Origin: Equibacterium sp963662035
GTDB taxonomy: Bacteria; Bacteroidota; Bacteroidia; Bacteroidales; UBA932
Assembly: GCA_963662035.1 (NCBI GenBank)
Contig: CAVLDO010000016.1
Span: 1-44,293, forward strand
Reading direction: 5' to 3'
Length of the DNA stretch: 44,293 bases
Part shown: piece by piece, positions 31,201-39,973 of the stretch
How the letters are laid out: each line of letters starts with the position of its first letter
How positions within the stretch are numbered: the stretch's first letter is position 1
The notes under the pieces: generated by a model
Databases searched by the model: none
Told to the model about the DNA's origin: nothing
Seen by the model: the letters and a program-made list of their open reading frames with translations, nothing else
Made by a program: the position numbers and the translations under genes

Positions 31201-33501
31201 TTAACTTATGATATGTACATCTCGCTGCGGGAACGGAATCTCGATACTCTCCTTGTCGAAAGTCTTGTAGATGCGCTCCCGTATGTCGGCCAGCAGCGCG
31301 CTCTTCTCTTTTGTTAAGATCCACAGCTTGATGTCCAAATCCACGCTGTTGTCGCCGAAATTGCCCAGAAGCACCACCGGCTCCTTGTAGGAAATCTTCT
31401 CGCGCACCGGCTCCAGGCACTCCAGAATCACTTTGCGGGCCCGCTCGACATCAGTGCCGTAGCCCACGCCCACGCGCAGGGTGCACAGCTCCCAGTTGTG
31501 GCTCTTGGAGAGATTCTTGAAGTTTTTGGACAGCAGCTGGCTGTTGGGAAAGGCTATCACGCTGCCGTCCAGCGTGTCGATTGTGGTGGTGCGCATCCCC
31601 ACATCCACAATCTTGCCCCGCACCCCGTCGCACTCGATGTAGTCGTGCAGGTGCACGCGCCCCATAAGCAGCGACAGGCCGCAGAACAGTTCGTTGATAG
31701 TGTCCTTGAGGGCAAAGCCCAGGCCGACTCCCATACCGCCCATGGCGGCGATCAGACCGGTGCTGTTGATGCCAAGAACCTTTATGCAGACCACCGCATA
31801 GAGAAACCACACGAGTATGCTGCCCAATGTCATGATGAGCGGGATGGCCCCGGTGGTGTAATTCTCCTTGTATATCTCCTGCAGCGCGGTCTTTACCATA
31901 TAAAGCGCCCAGATTATGACGAAAGCGAGCGAGAGCAGAATCAGCAGACCGCTCACGGTGATGTTGAGGGTGCTCTCTGCCCCCGCCATATTGCTGTGCA
32001 GCAGGCTGTCGGCCCAGCTGCGCATACTGAACATAGAGGCTGCCCAGCGGAAGCTCACGGAAAACGAGAGCACGCTGAGCACCGGCACGATAAGCTTTTT
32101 GACGGTGGGGTTAAGCCACAGCCGCGCGGCGCTGCTCTCCCTGGCGGCGCGTTTTTTATTGAAGAGGCAGTGGATGCACTTGATGGCCTCCATTCCGGTG
32201 AGCTGGACAATCCAGAATATGAGAAGCATCAGCGCCAGGAAGGTGCGCCCGCCCAGACTGATGAGGCAGGTGATGCCGGTGATGATGCAAGTGAGCCACA
32301 GCGTGATTGCAGAAAAGCGCTCGCTGAACGGGCCGTGGCGCATCAGGGCGCTGATCTGCCACAAGAGCGAGAGCAGCATAAGCGGCGGCACCGCCAGGCG
32401 GATCAGGTTGTTGCCCGCCAGCAGCAGGCGGAATATTATGAACACCAGGGCGGTGACCAGTATCGGGTTGTAGCAGCGCATCACGCTGCGGCACTCTGAT
32501 TCATCGAAGCGCACGGCGGCGCTGATTATGAAGATATCCACTATCAGAAATCCGTAGATCATCAAATCCAGCGAGGCCAGATTGCTGAAGCCTGTCATAA
32601 ATGTGTGCCCCGCAAACGAACCTAAAATCACGAACAGGGTGATGGAGACCGCGGCGGTGATGAACCTCTTTTTGGCCTTGAACTCATCGGTGCGCAGCCG
32701 TTGGGGCAGCGCCTTGCCCAGCAGCACCATCGCTATCAGGCAGGACAGAAGCAGCAGCGCGGCCAGGGTTATTGTCATTATAATGTTCTGCCGCAGCAGC
32801 GCCCGGTTGTCTGCAAGGGATTGTGCCCCCTCCTTGAAGTCGCGCACGATGCTCCCCGCAAACGGCTTCAGGTGGCCCAGGATAAAGAGGTATGAGGCAC
32901 CGCGCTCCATAAAGACTTCGCGGCGGGTCTTCTCGAAATGGGCGGCGTTGTATTCCACCATCTCCTGCATTCGGGCCTCGGAGGTTTCGAACTTCTCGTT
33001 GTCGGAGTAAATCTCGCTCTGCATCTTGTTCAGGCGGCGGTTCACATCGCCGCAGAGAATGATGCACTGCCGCTGCACCTCGCTGGCTGTGGAGCCGAGG
33101 GTGTCGATGTCCCCCAGCAGGTTTTTCAGCTGCCCGAAGCGGTCGATTTCGGTGTCGATGTTGTTTTTCCACTTCTCAAAGGGGTGTCCGCCCACCTGAT
33201 ACTGCTCCAGCACATCCTCCAGATCCTGATAGGCGCGCGCCAGTGCAAAGAAGCGGTCGCTCTGCTTGCCGTAGAGCACTATGGAATACTGCTGGCACTG
33301 CTGCAGCCCCTTGTTCATCTGCGCCCACGAGGCGGCGCGCTGCGATTCGTAGCGGCTCATTATGGTGTCCAGGTTGGCGCTGTAGTCCTCCAGCTGGCCG
33401 TAGAGGTCGGTGATGGCATCGCTTATATCGGCCTGCTGCGCCGCCGCCTTCAGGGGAAGCAGAAGAGCTGCCGTCAATATCGCGTATATTATTCTTTTCA
33501 T
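31201..33501 (-). CDS. mscS: MscS-family mechanosensitive channel with large N-terminal region
   Basis: The 766-residue protein has a signal peptide (MKRIIYAILTAALLLPLKAAA). A predicted periplasmic coiled-coil region of about 190 residues follows (DISDAITDLYGQLEDYSANL), then about ten membrane segments. The C-terminal MscS core is clear from about residue 580: AAMGGMGVGLGFALKDTINE is the pore helix, then LLMGRVHLHDYIECDGVRGK and TTTIDTLDGSVIAFPNSQLL form the beta domain, and RVGVGYGTDVERARKVI follows. The size and layout resemble MscK/YbdG-like large family members. It should open on membrane tension to release solutes during osmotic downshock. It is divergent from the cobalamin riboswitch. 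Confidence 0.92.
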   Translation of the reverse strand: MKRIIYAILTAALLLPLKAAAQQADISDAITDLYGQLEDYSANLDTIMSRYESQRAASWAQMNKGLQQCQQYSIVLYGKQSDRFFALARAYQDLEDVLEQYQVGGHPFEKWKNNIDTEIDRFGQLKNLLGDIDTLGSTASEVQRQCIILCGDVNRRLNKMQSEIYSDNEKFETSEARMQEMVEYNAAHFEKTRREVFMERGASYLFILGHLKPFAGSIVRDFKEGAQSLADNRALLRQNIIMTITLAALLLLSCLIAMVLLGKALPQRLRTDEFKAKKRFITAAVSITLFVILGSFAGHTFMTGFSNLASLDLMIYGFLIVDIFIISAAVRFDESECRSVMRCYNPILVTALVFIIFRLLLAGNNLIRLAVPPLMLLSLLWQISALMRHGPFSERFSAITLWLTCIITGITCLISLGGRTFLALMLLIFWIVQLTGMEAIKCIHCLFNKKRAARESSAARLWLNPTVKKLIVPVLSVLSFSVSFRWAASMFSMRSWADSLLHSNMAGAESTLNITVSGLLILLSLAFVIIWALYMVKTALQEIYKENYTTGAIPLIMTLGSILVWFLYAVVCIKVLGINSTGLIAAMGGMGVGLGFALKDTINELFCGLSLLMGRVHLHDYIECDGVRGKIVDVGMRTTTIDTLDGSVIAFPNSQLLSKNFKNLSKSHNWELCTLRVGVGYGTDVERARKVILECLEPVREKISYKEPVVLLGNFGDNSVDLDIKLWILTKEKSALLADIRERIYKTFDKESIEIPFPQRDVHIIS

Positions 33502-33559
33502 TTTCTTTTGATGTTGCGCGAAGATAGAAAAATGATTTTGAACTTAAGATGCAATAATA

Positions 33560-33567
33560 TACTTTTG
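33560..33567 (+). promoter_or_regulatory. Promoter -7 box of the B12 uptake operon
   Basis: TACTTTTG fits TAnnTTTG; TTTG at 33537-33540 is 19 bases upstream. It ends just before the riboswitch begins. Confidence 0.75.
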
Positions 33568-33573
33568 CTCTGC

Positions 33574-33750
33574 ATTTTCGGAAAAGGGAAGTCAGGTGCG
33601 AAACCTGCGCAGTACCCGCTGCTGTAACTCTCGGCCTTTTTGAGGCGCCACGGGCGCCGCAAGGGCAAATGTCGCGACACGTAAAGTCACTGGCCGCTTT
33701 GGGCCGGGAAGGCGCCGCAGGCATCGGGAGAAGCCAGAAGACCTCCCGAT
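33574..33750 (+). promoter_or_regulatory. Cobalamin riboswitch
   Basis: Conserved parts of the AdoCbl-type riboswitch appear in order: GGGAAGTCAGGTGCGAAACC, GCAGTACCCGCTGCTGTAAC, a variable GC-rich arm, GTCACTGG, GCCGGGAAGGCGCC and the B12 box AGCCAGAAGACCT (33732-33744). ATCGGGAG/CTCCCGAT (33723-33730 and 33743-33750) can close over the B12 box. About 100 bases separate it from the first start codon, with no T-run terminator, so control is probably on translation. The 33751-33853 stretch holds no other gene I can support. Confidence 0.95.
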
Positions 33751-33853
33751 TGTGCTTTACGACCGCCTGCGGGATTATGGGCGCGAAGCAGCATACCCAG
33801 CACCCACCATATCCCGTCGGCATTGCATAGCGGCAATGTTTAACAAAAAGGAT

Positions 33854-34678
33854 ATGAAAAAGACATTCAAAATCTTCTCTGCGGCTCTGGCCGCATCGCT
33901 CTTGTTTGCATCCTGCTCCAAGACGCTTGAAAAAACCGTCACCGTCGATTTTGAGGGTGCGCAGTTCTCCGCCCTCATCGACAGCCCCCAGTACGGCGGC
34001 AGCCTGCTCTACGGCGAAATGGATCCCGAGACCTACACCTACAATGTAGAATACAGCTGGTGTGACGCCGGCAGTCAGCTCGGCTTCGACGGCTTCCCCT
34101 CTTCCTGGGGCAGCGTGTGCTTCTTCTGCGGCGGCGAGGCGATTTCCAATTATGTTGTGGCGGATTACAAGGACGCCGGCTACCTGCGTCAGCTTGAGGT
34201 GCCGGTTGCTCCCGCAAGCGGCCGCAACTTCGCTGTCCACTATGGCTACAGCGATCCCACCGCTGAAAATGCATCATTTCCCTCCCTGAGGTTCAAGGAC
34301 GGCAACGCTTACACTGTAAAGAGCATCGATGTGTGCCCCACCAGCTATCTGGCCAACTCTGCCATCAACGGCGACGGCTCCTTCGGCCCTCTGGGCTCCT
34401 CTTCCAAGATTTCGGTGAAGGTGTATGCGCTCGATGCCGATGGCAAGGCCGCCGGCACCCCCGCCTCCTTTGACCTGATTTCCGGCTCCGACATTGAGGC
34501 TCTCAAGAGCGGCGCCAAGAGCATTGCCTGGACCACCGTTTCTTTGGAGATGCTTGGCGATGTATATGGCCTCGCTTTCCAGGTTTACGGCACCGAGGAC
34601 TGCTATAACGACTACGGCTTCAGCGCCCCCGCTTACTTTGCCTACGACAACATCGTGATTATAACTGACGAAGAATAA
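33854..34678 (+). CDS. DUF4465-type surface lipoprotein of the B12 operon
   Basis: The ATG at 33854 gives 274 residues with a lipoprotein signal (FSAALAASLLFASC). The frame upstream to 33752 overlaps the riboswitch and is rejected. The body is beta-rich with aromatic and Gly/Asp-rich segments such as QYGGSLLYGEMDPETYTY, GFPSSWGSVCFFCGGEAISN and FSAPAYFAYDNIVIITD. This matches the DUF4465 family, often encoded at BtuB/BtuG loci in Bacteroidales. It may be the BtuH-type B12-binding lipoprotein, but I am not certain of that equivalence. It is the first gene after the riboswitch. Confidence 0.8.
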   Translation: MKKTFKIFSAALAASLLFASCSKTLEKTVTVDFEGAQFSALIDSPQYGGSLLYGEMDPETYTYNVEYSWCDAGSQLGFDGFPSSWGSVCFFCGGEAISNYVVADYKDAGYLRQLEVPVAPASGRNFAVHYGYSDPTAENASFPSLRFKDGNAYTVKSIDVCPTSYLANSAINGDGSFGPLGSSSKISVKVYALDADGKAAGTPASFDLISGSDIEALKSGAKSIAWTTVSLEMLGDVYGLAFQVYGTEDCYNDYGFSAPAYFAYDNIVIITDEE

Positions 34679-34689
34679 CATTTTATTTG

Positions 34690-35661
34690 ATGAAAACACG
34701 CAGACTTTGCCTTGCATACGCCTCTGTTGCCGCAGCGGCACTGGTGGCTTGTGGTTGCAACTTTAGTAAAACGATAGAGACCCCCTCGCTGGGGCCCTAC
34801 TATCGTGCGGCAGATGGCAAGAGCTCGGTTTATGCAAGCAAGGTCTGCGATTATACACCCGCCCCGGGGCAGTTCATCAACGATGCCGCCACCAAACTTA
34901 ACGGCATCCGGACGCCAGAGGCCGCCTGCGCGTGGGCCTTGGAACGCCTCGGCTCCCGAAAATTCGTGAGTCTGGGGGGCTTCGGCGGATATATCGTCGT
35001 GACCTTCGACCACAGCATTGTGAATATGGGGGGCGATGATTTCGCCATCTACTGCAACGCCCTTTCCGGCGGCAGCGAGCCGGGCATCGTATATGTTGCG
35101 GTGGACGACAACGGCAACGGCATCCCCGACGACACCTGGTATGAACTGCGCGGCAGCGACTCGGACTCCGAATATACCCTGCACGACTACAGCGTGACCT
35201 ACATCCGCCCCACGGGATCTGGAGAGGCGGTGCTCTGGCGCGACAGCGAAGGTCAGCAGGGGAGCATCGACTATCTGGCAGCCTACCACAGCCAGGCGAC
35301 CTATTATCCGGAGTGGATAGACGCTGCCCAATACACCCTCTCCGGCACCCGCCTCAAGGCGTTCAATTACGACCGCAGCGGCGATGGCACCTATTGGATT
35401 AATCCGGACTACGGCTGGGGCTATGCCGACAACTACGGCAGCGACATCTTTGACATCAGCAGCGACTCTGCCGTGACCCTGCGCGGCAACACTTTCCGCA
35501 TAAGCAACGCGATGAATGCCGACGGAAGCGCCGCTAATCTCAAATATATCGACTTTATCAAAGTGCAGACGGCCGTAAATGCAAAGAGCGGCTGGCTCGG
35601 AGAACTCTCCACCGAGGTCTGCGGTTTCGAGGATCTCTCGATATATGTCTCTCCCAAATAA
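34690..35661 (+). CDS. Surface lipoprotein of the B12 operon, possible Ca-binding loop
   Basis: The ATG at 34690 gives 323 residues with a lipoprotein-type signal (YASVAAAALVACGC); a TTG at 34687 adds one residue. The protein contains VAVDDNGNGIPDDTWYEL, a Ca-binding-like acidic loop typical of Bacteroidales surface proteins found beside BtuG. It is otherwise Tyr-, Asp- and Gly-rich and likely beta-structured. It starts 11 bases after the DUF4465 gene and is three bases from btuG. I do not know its molecular role; a part in capturing B12 or stabilising the surface complex is inference. Confidence 0.75.
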   Translation: MKTRRLCLAYASVAAAALVACGCNFSKTIETPSLGPYYRAADGKSSVYASKVCDYTPAPGQFINDAATKLNGIRTPEAACAWALERLGSRKFVSLGGFGGYIVVTFDHSIVNMGGDDFAIYCNALSGGSEPGIVYVAVDDNGNGIPDDTWYELRGSDSDSEYTLHDYSVTYIRPTGSGEAVLWRDSEGQQGSIDYLAAYHSQATYYPEWIDAAQYTLSGTRLKAFNYDRSGDGTYWINPDYGWGYADNYGSDIFDISSDSAVTLRGNTFRISNAMNADGSAANLKYIDFIKVQTAVNAKSGWLGELSTEVCGFEDLSIYVSPK

Positions 35662-35664
35662 CCT

Positions 35665-36735
35665 TTGAAAAGGATTCTGACCATAGCTCTGCTCTCTCTG
35701 GCGGTCGTCTCCTGTATGAAATACGGCCCCCGGGAAGAAGAGAGTTTTTCCGTTGACCTCTCCGCCAGGGGTCTTTTTGTTTTGTGCGAAGGCAACTATA
35801 TGTACGGCAACGCCTCGCTCACTTATTATGACCCCGCATCGCGCCGTGCAGAAAACGAGGTGTTCGTGCGCTCCAACGCCTTCCCGATAGGGGATGTGCT
35901 GCAGTCTATGAGGGTCCGCGGCGGCCTCTGCTACGCCGTGGTGAACAACTCCGGAGTCATATTCGCCATTGATCCCGCCACCTTCCGCGAAAAAGGGCGC
36001 ATCACAGGTTTCACCAGCCCCAGATACATCAATTTTGTCTCCGATTCCAAAGCTTATGTGACCCAGATCTGGGATCCGCGCATTTGCATAGTGGATTTGG
36101 ATAAATACAGTATCGCCGGATATGTGGCTACCGATATGGATTTCGAGACCGGCTCCACCGAGATGATGGTGCAGATAGGAAAATATATTTATATAAATTG
36201 CTGGTCATACCAGAACCGCATTCTGCGGCTGGACACCGAGACCGACACAATCGACGCCTATCTGGAGGTGGGCTTGCAGCCCTCCGCGATTGTGGCCGAC
36301 AGCGGTGGCTTCCTGTGGGTCATAACCGACGGCGGATATGAAGGAAGCCCCTACGGCTATGAGGCGCCGACTCTGAGCCGGATAGACCCCGCAACTTTTA
36401 CCGTGGAGCGCACCTTCACCTTTCCGATGGGCAGCACCCCGCGCAGCCTTGTGACGGGGCCTGATGCGCGGAGCATCTACTGGATAAACGGCGGGGTGTA
36501 TAAAATGGACACAGAGGCCGCCACGCTTCCTTCCAGGCCGATAATCGAAGGGGAGGGGACTCTCTACTATTCTATGACGGTTGATCCCGAAAACGGAGAA
36601 ATATATGTGAGCGACGCCATTGACTACACCCAGAATGGCGTTGTGAACCGCTACAGCGCAGACGGGGCAGCTCTGCTGGACACATTTACCGTGGGGGTGA
36701 ACCCCGGCGGCTTTTGCTGGAGGGAGGCTCAATGA
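35665..36735 (+). CDS. btuG: BtuG-type surface B12-binding beta-propeller lipoprotein (TTG start)
   Basis: The 356-residue protein has a lipoprotein signal MKRILTIALLSLAVVSC followed by a seven-blade propeller pattern typical of YncE/BtuG proteins: RGLFVLCEGNYMYGNASL, VNNSGVIFAIDPATF, QIWDPRICIVDLDKYSI, LEVGLQPSAIVADSGGFLW and DPENGEIYVSDAIDY. BtuG caps BtuB and binds cobalamin with very high affinity at the cell surface. The only start that keeps the signal peptide is TTG at 35665, three bases after the previous stop. The next in-frame ATG lies after the lipobox Cys. Its stop overlaps the btuB ATG as ATGA. Confidence 0.87.
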   Translation: MKRILTIALLSLAVVSCMKYGPREEESFSVDLSARGLFVLCEGNYMYGNASLTYYDPASRRAENEVFVRSNAFPIGDVLQSMRVRGGLCYAVVNNSGVIFAIDPATFREKGRITGFTSPRYINFVSDSKAYVTQIWDPRICIVDLDKYSIAGYVATDMDFETGSTEMMVQIGKYIYINCWSYQNRILRLDTETDTIDAYLEVGLQPSAIVADSGGFLWVITDGGYEGSPYGYEAPTLSRIDPATFTVERTFTFPMGSTPRSLVTGPDARSIYWINGGVYKMDTEAATLPSRPIIEGEGTLYYSMTVDPENGEIYVSDAIDYTQNGVVNRYSADGAALLDTFTVGVNPGGFCWREAQ

Positions 36736-38825
36736 CGCTTTTGCGACATCTGCGCAGTGTGCTGCTATGCTCTCTGCTGACCTGCACAGCAAAAGCGGCG
36801 GCGCAGAGCGACTGGTGGAACTCTGACCCCTCGCTGGTGACACCTATCAATTCTTCTGCCGTGGTGGCGGCGCGTCCGCTCGGCGAAATCGGACTGCAGA
36901 AAAGCGAGATAGACACGGCTTCGCTCAAACTTGCACTGTCACAATCAATGGCCGATGTCCTGACCTATAGCACAGCTATTTATGTTAAGCAGTACGGACG
37001 GGGCTCTCTGGCCACTGTGAGTTTTCGCGGCACTGCCGCATCTCACACTCAAGTGCTCTGGAACGGCATCAAAATCAACTCCCCGATGCTCGGGATGACT
37101 GACTTCAGCACTATTCCATCGTATTTTACCGACAGAGCCGGCCTGCTGCACGGCTCCTCTTCGCTTAGCGTTGCTGGGGGCGGACTTGGCGGCGCGGTGC
37201 TGCTCTCAACGTCGCCGTCGCATGCAGATGGGCTCAATGTCAGTGCAACAGTGGGCGCCGGTTCATTCTCCACTTTAGATGCGTTTGTTAGGGTGGATTA
37301 TGGCGCCGGGCGCTGGCGCACATCCACGCGCGCCGCTGCGGCCGTGAGCAAAAACGACTTTTGCTACCGCAATTACAATAAAAAAGAGTACACCTACGAT
37401 GCGGCCGGAATCCCCACAGGAAGCTATTATCCGATAGATACAAACCGCTGCGGGGATATACGAGACTTGAATCTGCTGCAGGAATTCTACGTCAAAGGGG
37501 ATTGCGGCGGGGTGTTTTCCCTAAAGGGATGGCTCACTGCTTCGCTTCGCGGTGTACCCTTCCTGAGCGTGGATTACCGTCCAGGGGTGAACTATACCAA
37601 CGAGCAGGGAGAGCGTTCGGCCCGTTTGGCCGCCTCTTGGAACCGCACTCTCGGCCGTAATATCATTGAGGCGCACGCCGGCTGGCTGCACACCCGCGGC
37701 ACTTACGATTTTGCCCGTGACAAGGGCAACGGCACAATGGCCCCGATGATTTCCAGCCGCAGTCTCATAAACACTTTCAACCTGCAGGCTCAAGATAAAT
37801 GGATGTTGAAGCAGAACTTTATGCTGACAGCACAGCTTGCGGCATATCAGCATTTTGTTACAAGCGAAGATAGCAGCGCCGCCAACCTTGCCAGTGGCGC
37901 AGCCTCCGGCAAAGTCACCACCGGTTATATACAGGCCCGTTTTGAGAGCAGCGCCTATCTTGGCTTCAAATGGAATGTGACCCCGGTGCTGGGGCTTGCC
38001 GGGGCGCTGCGCGAAGAACTATATGGCGATGCGCTTTCACCGATAATTCCGGTAATCAATCTGGACTGGCAGATTTGCCGTAACTTGACTGCCAAAGCTT
38101 CTGCCAGCCGCAACTACCGCTACCCTTCGCTCAACGACCTCTATTTCCAGCCAGGCGGCAATCCCGACCTGCTGCCGGAGAGCGGCTTCAGCTACGATGC
38201 CGGACTCTGCTGGGATGCAGTAGGCTCCTCTTGCGACAAACTGTCGCTCTCGGCGACTTGGTTTGACTCCTACATAGACAACTGGATAGTGTGGATACCC
38301 ACTTTCAAAGGGTTCTGGACCCCGCGCAATGTGCTGCGCGTGCACGCCTACGGCATTGAGAGCAGCGCCAGGGGAAAGTGGAAAATAGCTCCGCAGGTGA
38401 CGGTCAACGGCTCGGCATCTTTCGCCTGGACTCCATCAATTAATCAGGGCGAAGCATCAGGCTGGGCCGATGAGGCTATCGGCAAGCAGCTGGTATATGT
38501 GCCGCAGTTCTCGTCGTCGGCAATAGCTTCGCTGCTCTATAAAAGCTATAAGTTGACCTACAAATGGTGTTGGTATAGCGAGCGTTACACCACCAGCGAC
38601 AATGATATGTCCACCAGAATCGGCCGGGTGCTGCCATACTTTATGAACGATATCGTGCTGGAAAAGCGTTTTGTATGCCGCGGCGGCTCGAATCTCTCTC
38701 TGAAACTTGCCGTAAACAACATTTTCAACGAAGAGTACGAGTCGGTGCTCCACCGCCCGATGCCGGGGTGTAACTTTGAATTTTTTATTGAAATAAGACC
38801 TGATTTTGCAAAGAAACACAAATGA
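36732..38825 (+). CDS. btuB: BtuB-type TonB-dependent cobalamin transporter
   Basis: The ATG at 36732 overlaps the btuG stop and gives 697 residues; 36714 is possible but lies inside btuG. A signal peptide (MTLLRHLRSVLLCSLLTCTA) precedes a plug domain with YVKQYGRGSLATVSFRGTAA, TQVLWNGIKINSPMLGM and GGGLGGAVLLSTS. A 22-strand-type barrel rich in aromatic girdles follows, with NIFNEEYESV near the end. It should move cobalamin across the outer membrane with energy from TonB. The position after the riboswitch and btuG makes B12 the most likely substrate. The extreme C-terminus ends in a Lys-rich tail (FAKKHK) rather than the usual final aromatic residue. Confidence 0.92.
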   Translation: MTLLRHLRSVLLCSLLTCTAKAAAQSDWWNSDPSLVTPINSSAVVAARPLGEIGLQKSEIDTASLKLALSQSMADVLTYSTAIYVKQYGRGSLATVSFRGTAASHTQVLWNGIKINSPMLGMTDFSTIPSYFTDRAGLLHGSSSLSVAGGGLGGAVLLSTSPSHADGLNVSATVGAGSFSTLDAFVRVDYGAGRWRTSTRAAAAVSKNDFCYRNYNKKEYTYDAAGIPTGSYYPIDTNRCGDIRDLNLLQEFYVKGDCGGVFSLKGWLTASLRGVPFLSVDYRPGVNYTNEQGERSARLAASWNRTLGRNIIEAHAGWLHTRGTYDFARDKGNGTMAPMISSRSLINTFNLQAQDKWMLKQNFMLTAQLAAYQHFVTSEDSSAANLASGAASGKVTTGYIQARFESSAYLGFKWNVTPVLGLAGALREELYGDALSPIIPVINLDWQICRNLTAKASASRNYRYPSLNDLYFQPGGNPDLLPESGFSYDAGLCWDAVGSSCDKLSLSATWFDSYIDNWIVWIPTFKGFWTPRNVLRVHAYGIESSARGKWKIAPQVTVNGSASFAWTPSINQGEASGWADEAIGKQLVYVPQFSSSAIASLLYKSYKLTYKWCWYSERYTTSDNDMSTRIGRVLPYFMNDIVLEKRFVCRGGSNLSLKLAVNNIFNEEYESVLHRPMPGCNFEFFIEIRPDFAKKHK

Positions 38826-39973
38826 ATAGATTAAAATCCATTGCCTTATTCCTGACCGCTGCCGCACTGCTTGCCTCCTGCAGGAATCCCTACCGCGGCA
38901 CAGATGGCCTCGCCGGGCTGTGCGACACCCTCCTTTATGCCCGAGGGCTGGAAATCACCCGTTTTGATGACTATACAAAAGTGGCTCTGCGCGACCCTTG
39001 GGATACCCTTAAAACGCGGCAAACCTATATTCTGGCCTCCCGGGAGCTTCTTTTGCGCCGCAGCGGCCTTGTCGACAGCCTCACTGCCAAGGGAACCTTG
39101 ATAGCCACGCCTGTCCGCCGTGCGGTGATATATACCTCCGTCCACGCCTCTCTTGCAGAGCAGCTCGGGGCGCTGGAGTGTGTGGCAGGGGTCTGCGAGT
39201 CTCAATACATCACTTCAGATAAGGTTCGTGAAGCGGTTGAAAACCACTCTATTGCAGACCTTGGCAATTCCACCGCGCCCAATGTGGAGAAAATCATAGA
39301 ACTCGGCACTGAGGCTATCATTGCCTCCCCGTTTGAGAACAGCGGCTACGGGGCGGCCGAGAAGCTGGGAATCCCCATAGTGGAGGCTGCCGACTATATG
39401 GAACCCCATCCGCTGGGGCGCACCGAGTGGATTAAATTCTATGGCCTGCTTCTGGGCTGCGAGCAGCGTGCCGACTCTTTGTTTACTGATATATGCAATC
39501 GTTATAATCACCTTAAAGAGTTGGTTGCCGGAGTTAGTTCAAGGCCTACTTTAATTCTTGAGAAGAAGTGGGGACAGACTTGGGCCGTGCCTTCAGGCGG
39601 CAGCTATATAGGCTGTATGCAGCGCGATGCCGGCGCCGACTACATTTTTGCCGGCATACCGGGCGAGAACAGCGTTCACAAGAGCTTCGAGGAGGTCTAT
39701 GAGAAGGGCTGCAATGCAGATTTCTGGCTCATCAAGTATGCCGCCACCGGCAAATACACTTATTCCGACCTGCGGAGCGAATATCAGCCCTACGAGAACT
39801 TCAAGGCATTCAGGTGCCGCAGAATCTATTGTTGCAACACTCTTGCAACCTCGTATTTCGATGACATAACGCTGCGTCCCGACCTGATTCTGGCCGATTT
39901 TATCCACATTTATCATCCGGAATTGCTGCCTGATTATTCACCGCGCTACTACTTCCCGCTGAGCGAGGAGTAA
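38822..39973 (+). CDS. btuF: BtuF-like cobalamin-binding lipoprotein
   Basis: This 383-residue substrate-binding protein has a lipoprotein signal (LFLTAAALLASC), so it is probably anchored in the periplasm. The class III solute-binding fold is visible in AVIYTSVHASLAEQLGALE, VEKIIELGTEAIIASPFENS and IPIVEAADYMEPHPLGRTEW, then ADYIFAGIPGENSVHKSFEE. It should hand cobalamin to BtuCD. It overlaps the btuB stop by four bases (ATGA), completing the plus-strand operon. Its last 25 bases overlap the convergent btuD gene. Confidence 0.88.
   Translation: MNRLKSIALFLTAAALLASCRNPYRGTDGLAGLCDTLLYARGLEITRFDDYTKVALRDPWDTLKTRQTYILASRELLLRRSGLVDSLTAKGTLIATPVRRAVIYTSVHASLAEQLGALECVAGVCESQYITSDKVREAVENHSIADLGNSTAPNVEKIIELGTEAIIASPFENSGYGAAEKLGIPIVEAADYMEPHPLGRTEWIKFYGLLLGCEQRADSLFTDICNRYNHLKELVAGVSSRPTLILEKKWGQTWAVPSGGSYIGCMQRDAGADYIFAGIPGENSVHKSFEEVYEKGCNADFWLIKYAATGKYTYSDLRSEYQPYENFKAFRCRRIYCCNTLATSYFDDITLRPDLILADFIHIYHPELLPDYSPRYYFPLSEE

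Noticed and set aside
29925..31211. Long open frame on the plus strand opposite metY (about 428 codons)
   Set aside because: metY has all its family motifs on the other strand; this frame shows only low-complexity Gly/Ala/Val sequence and no promoter.
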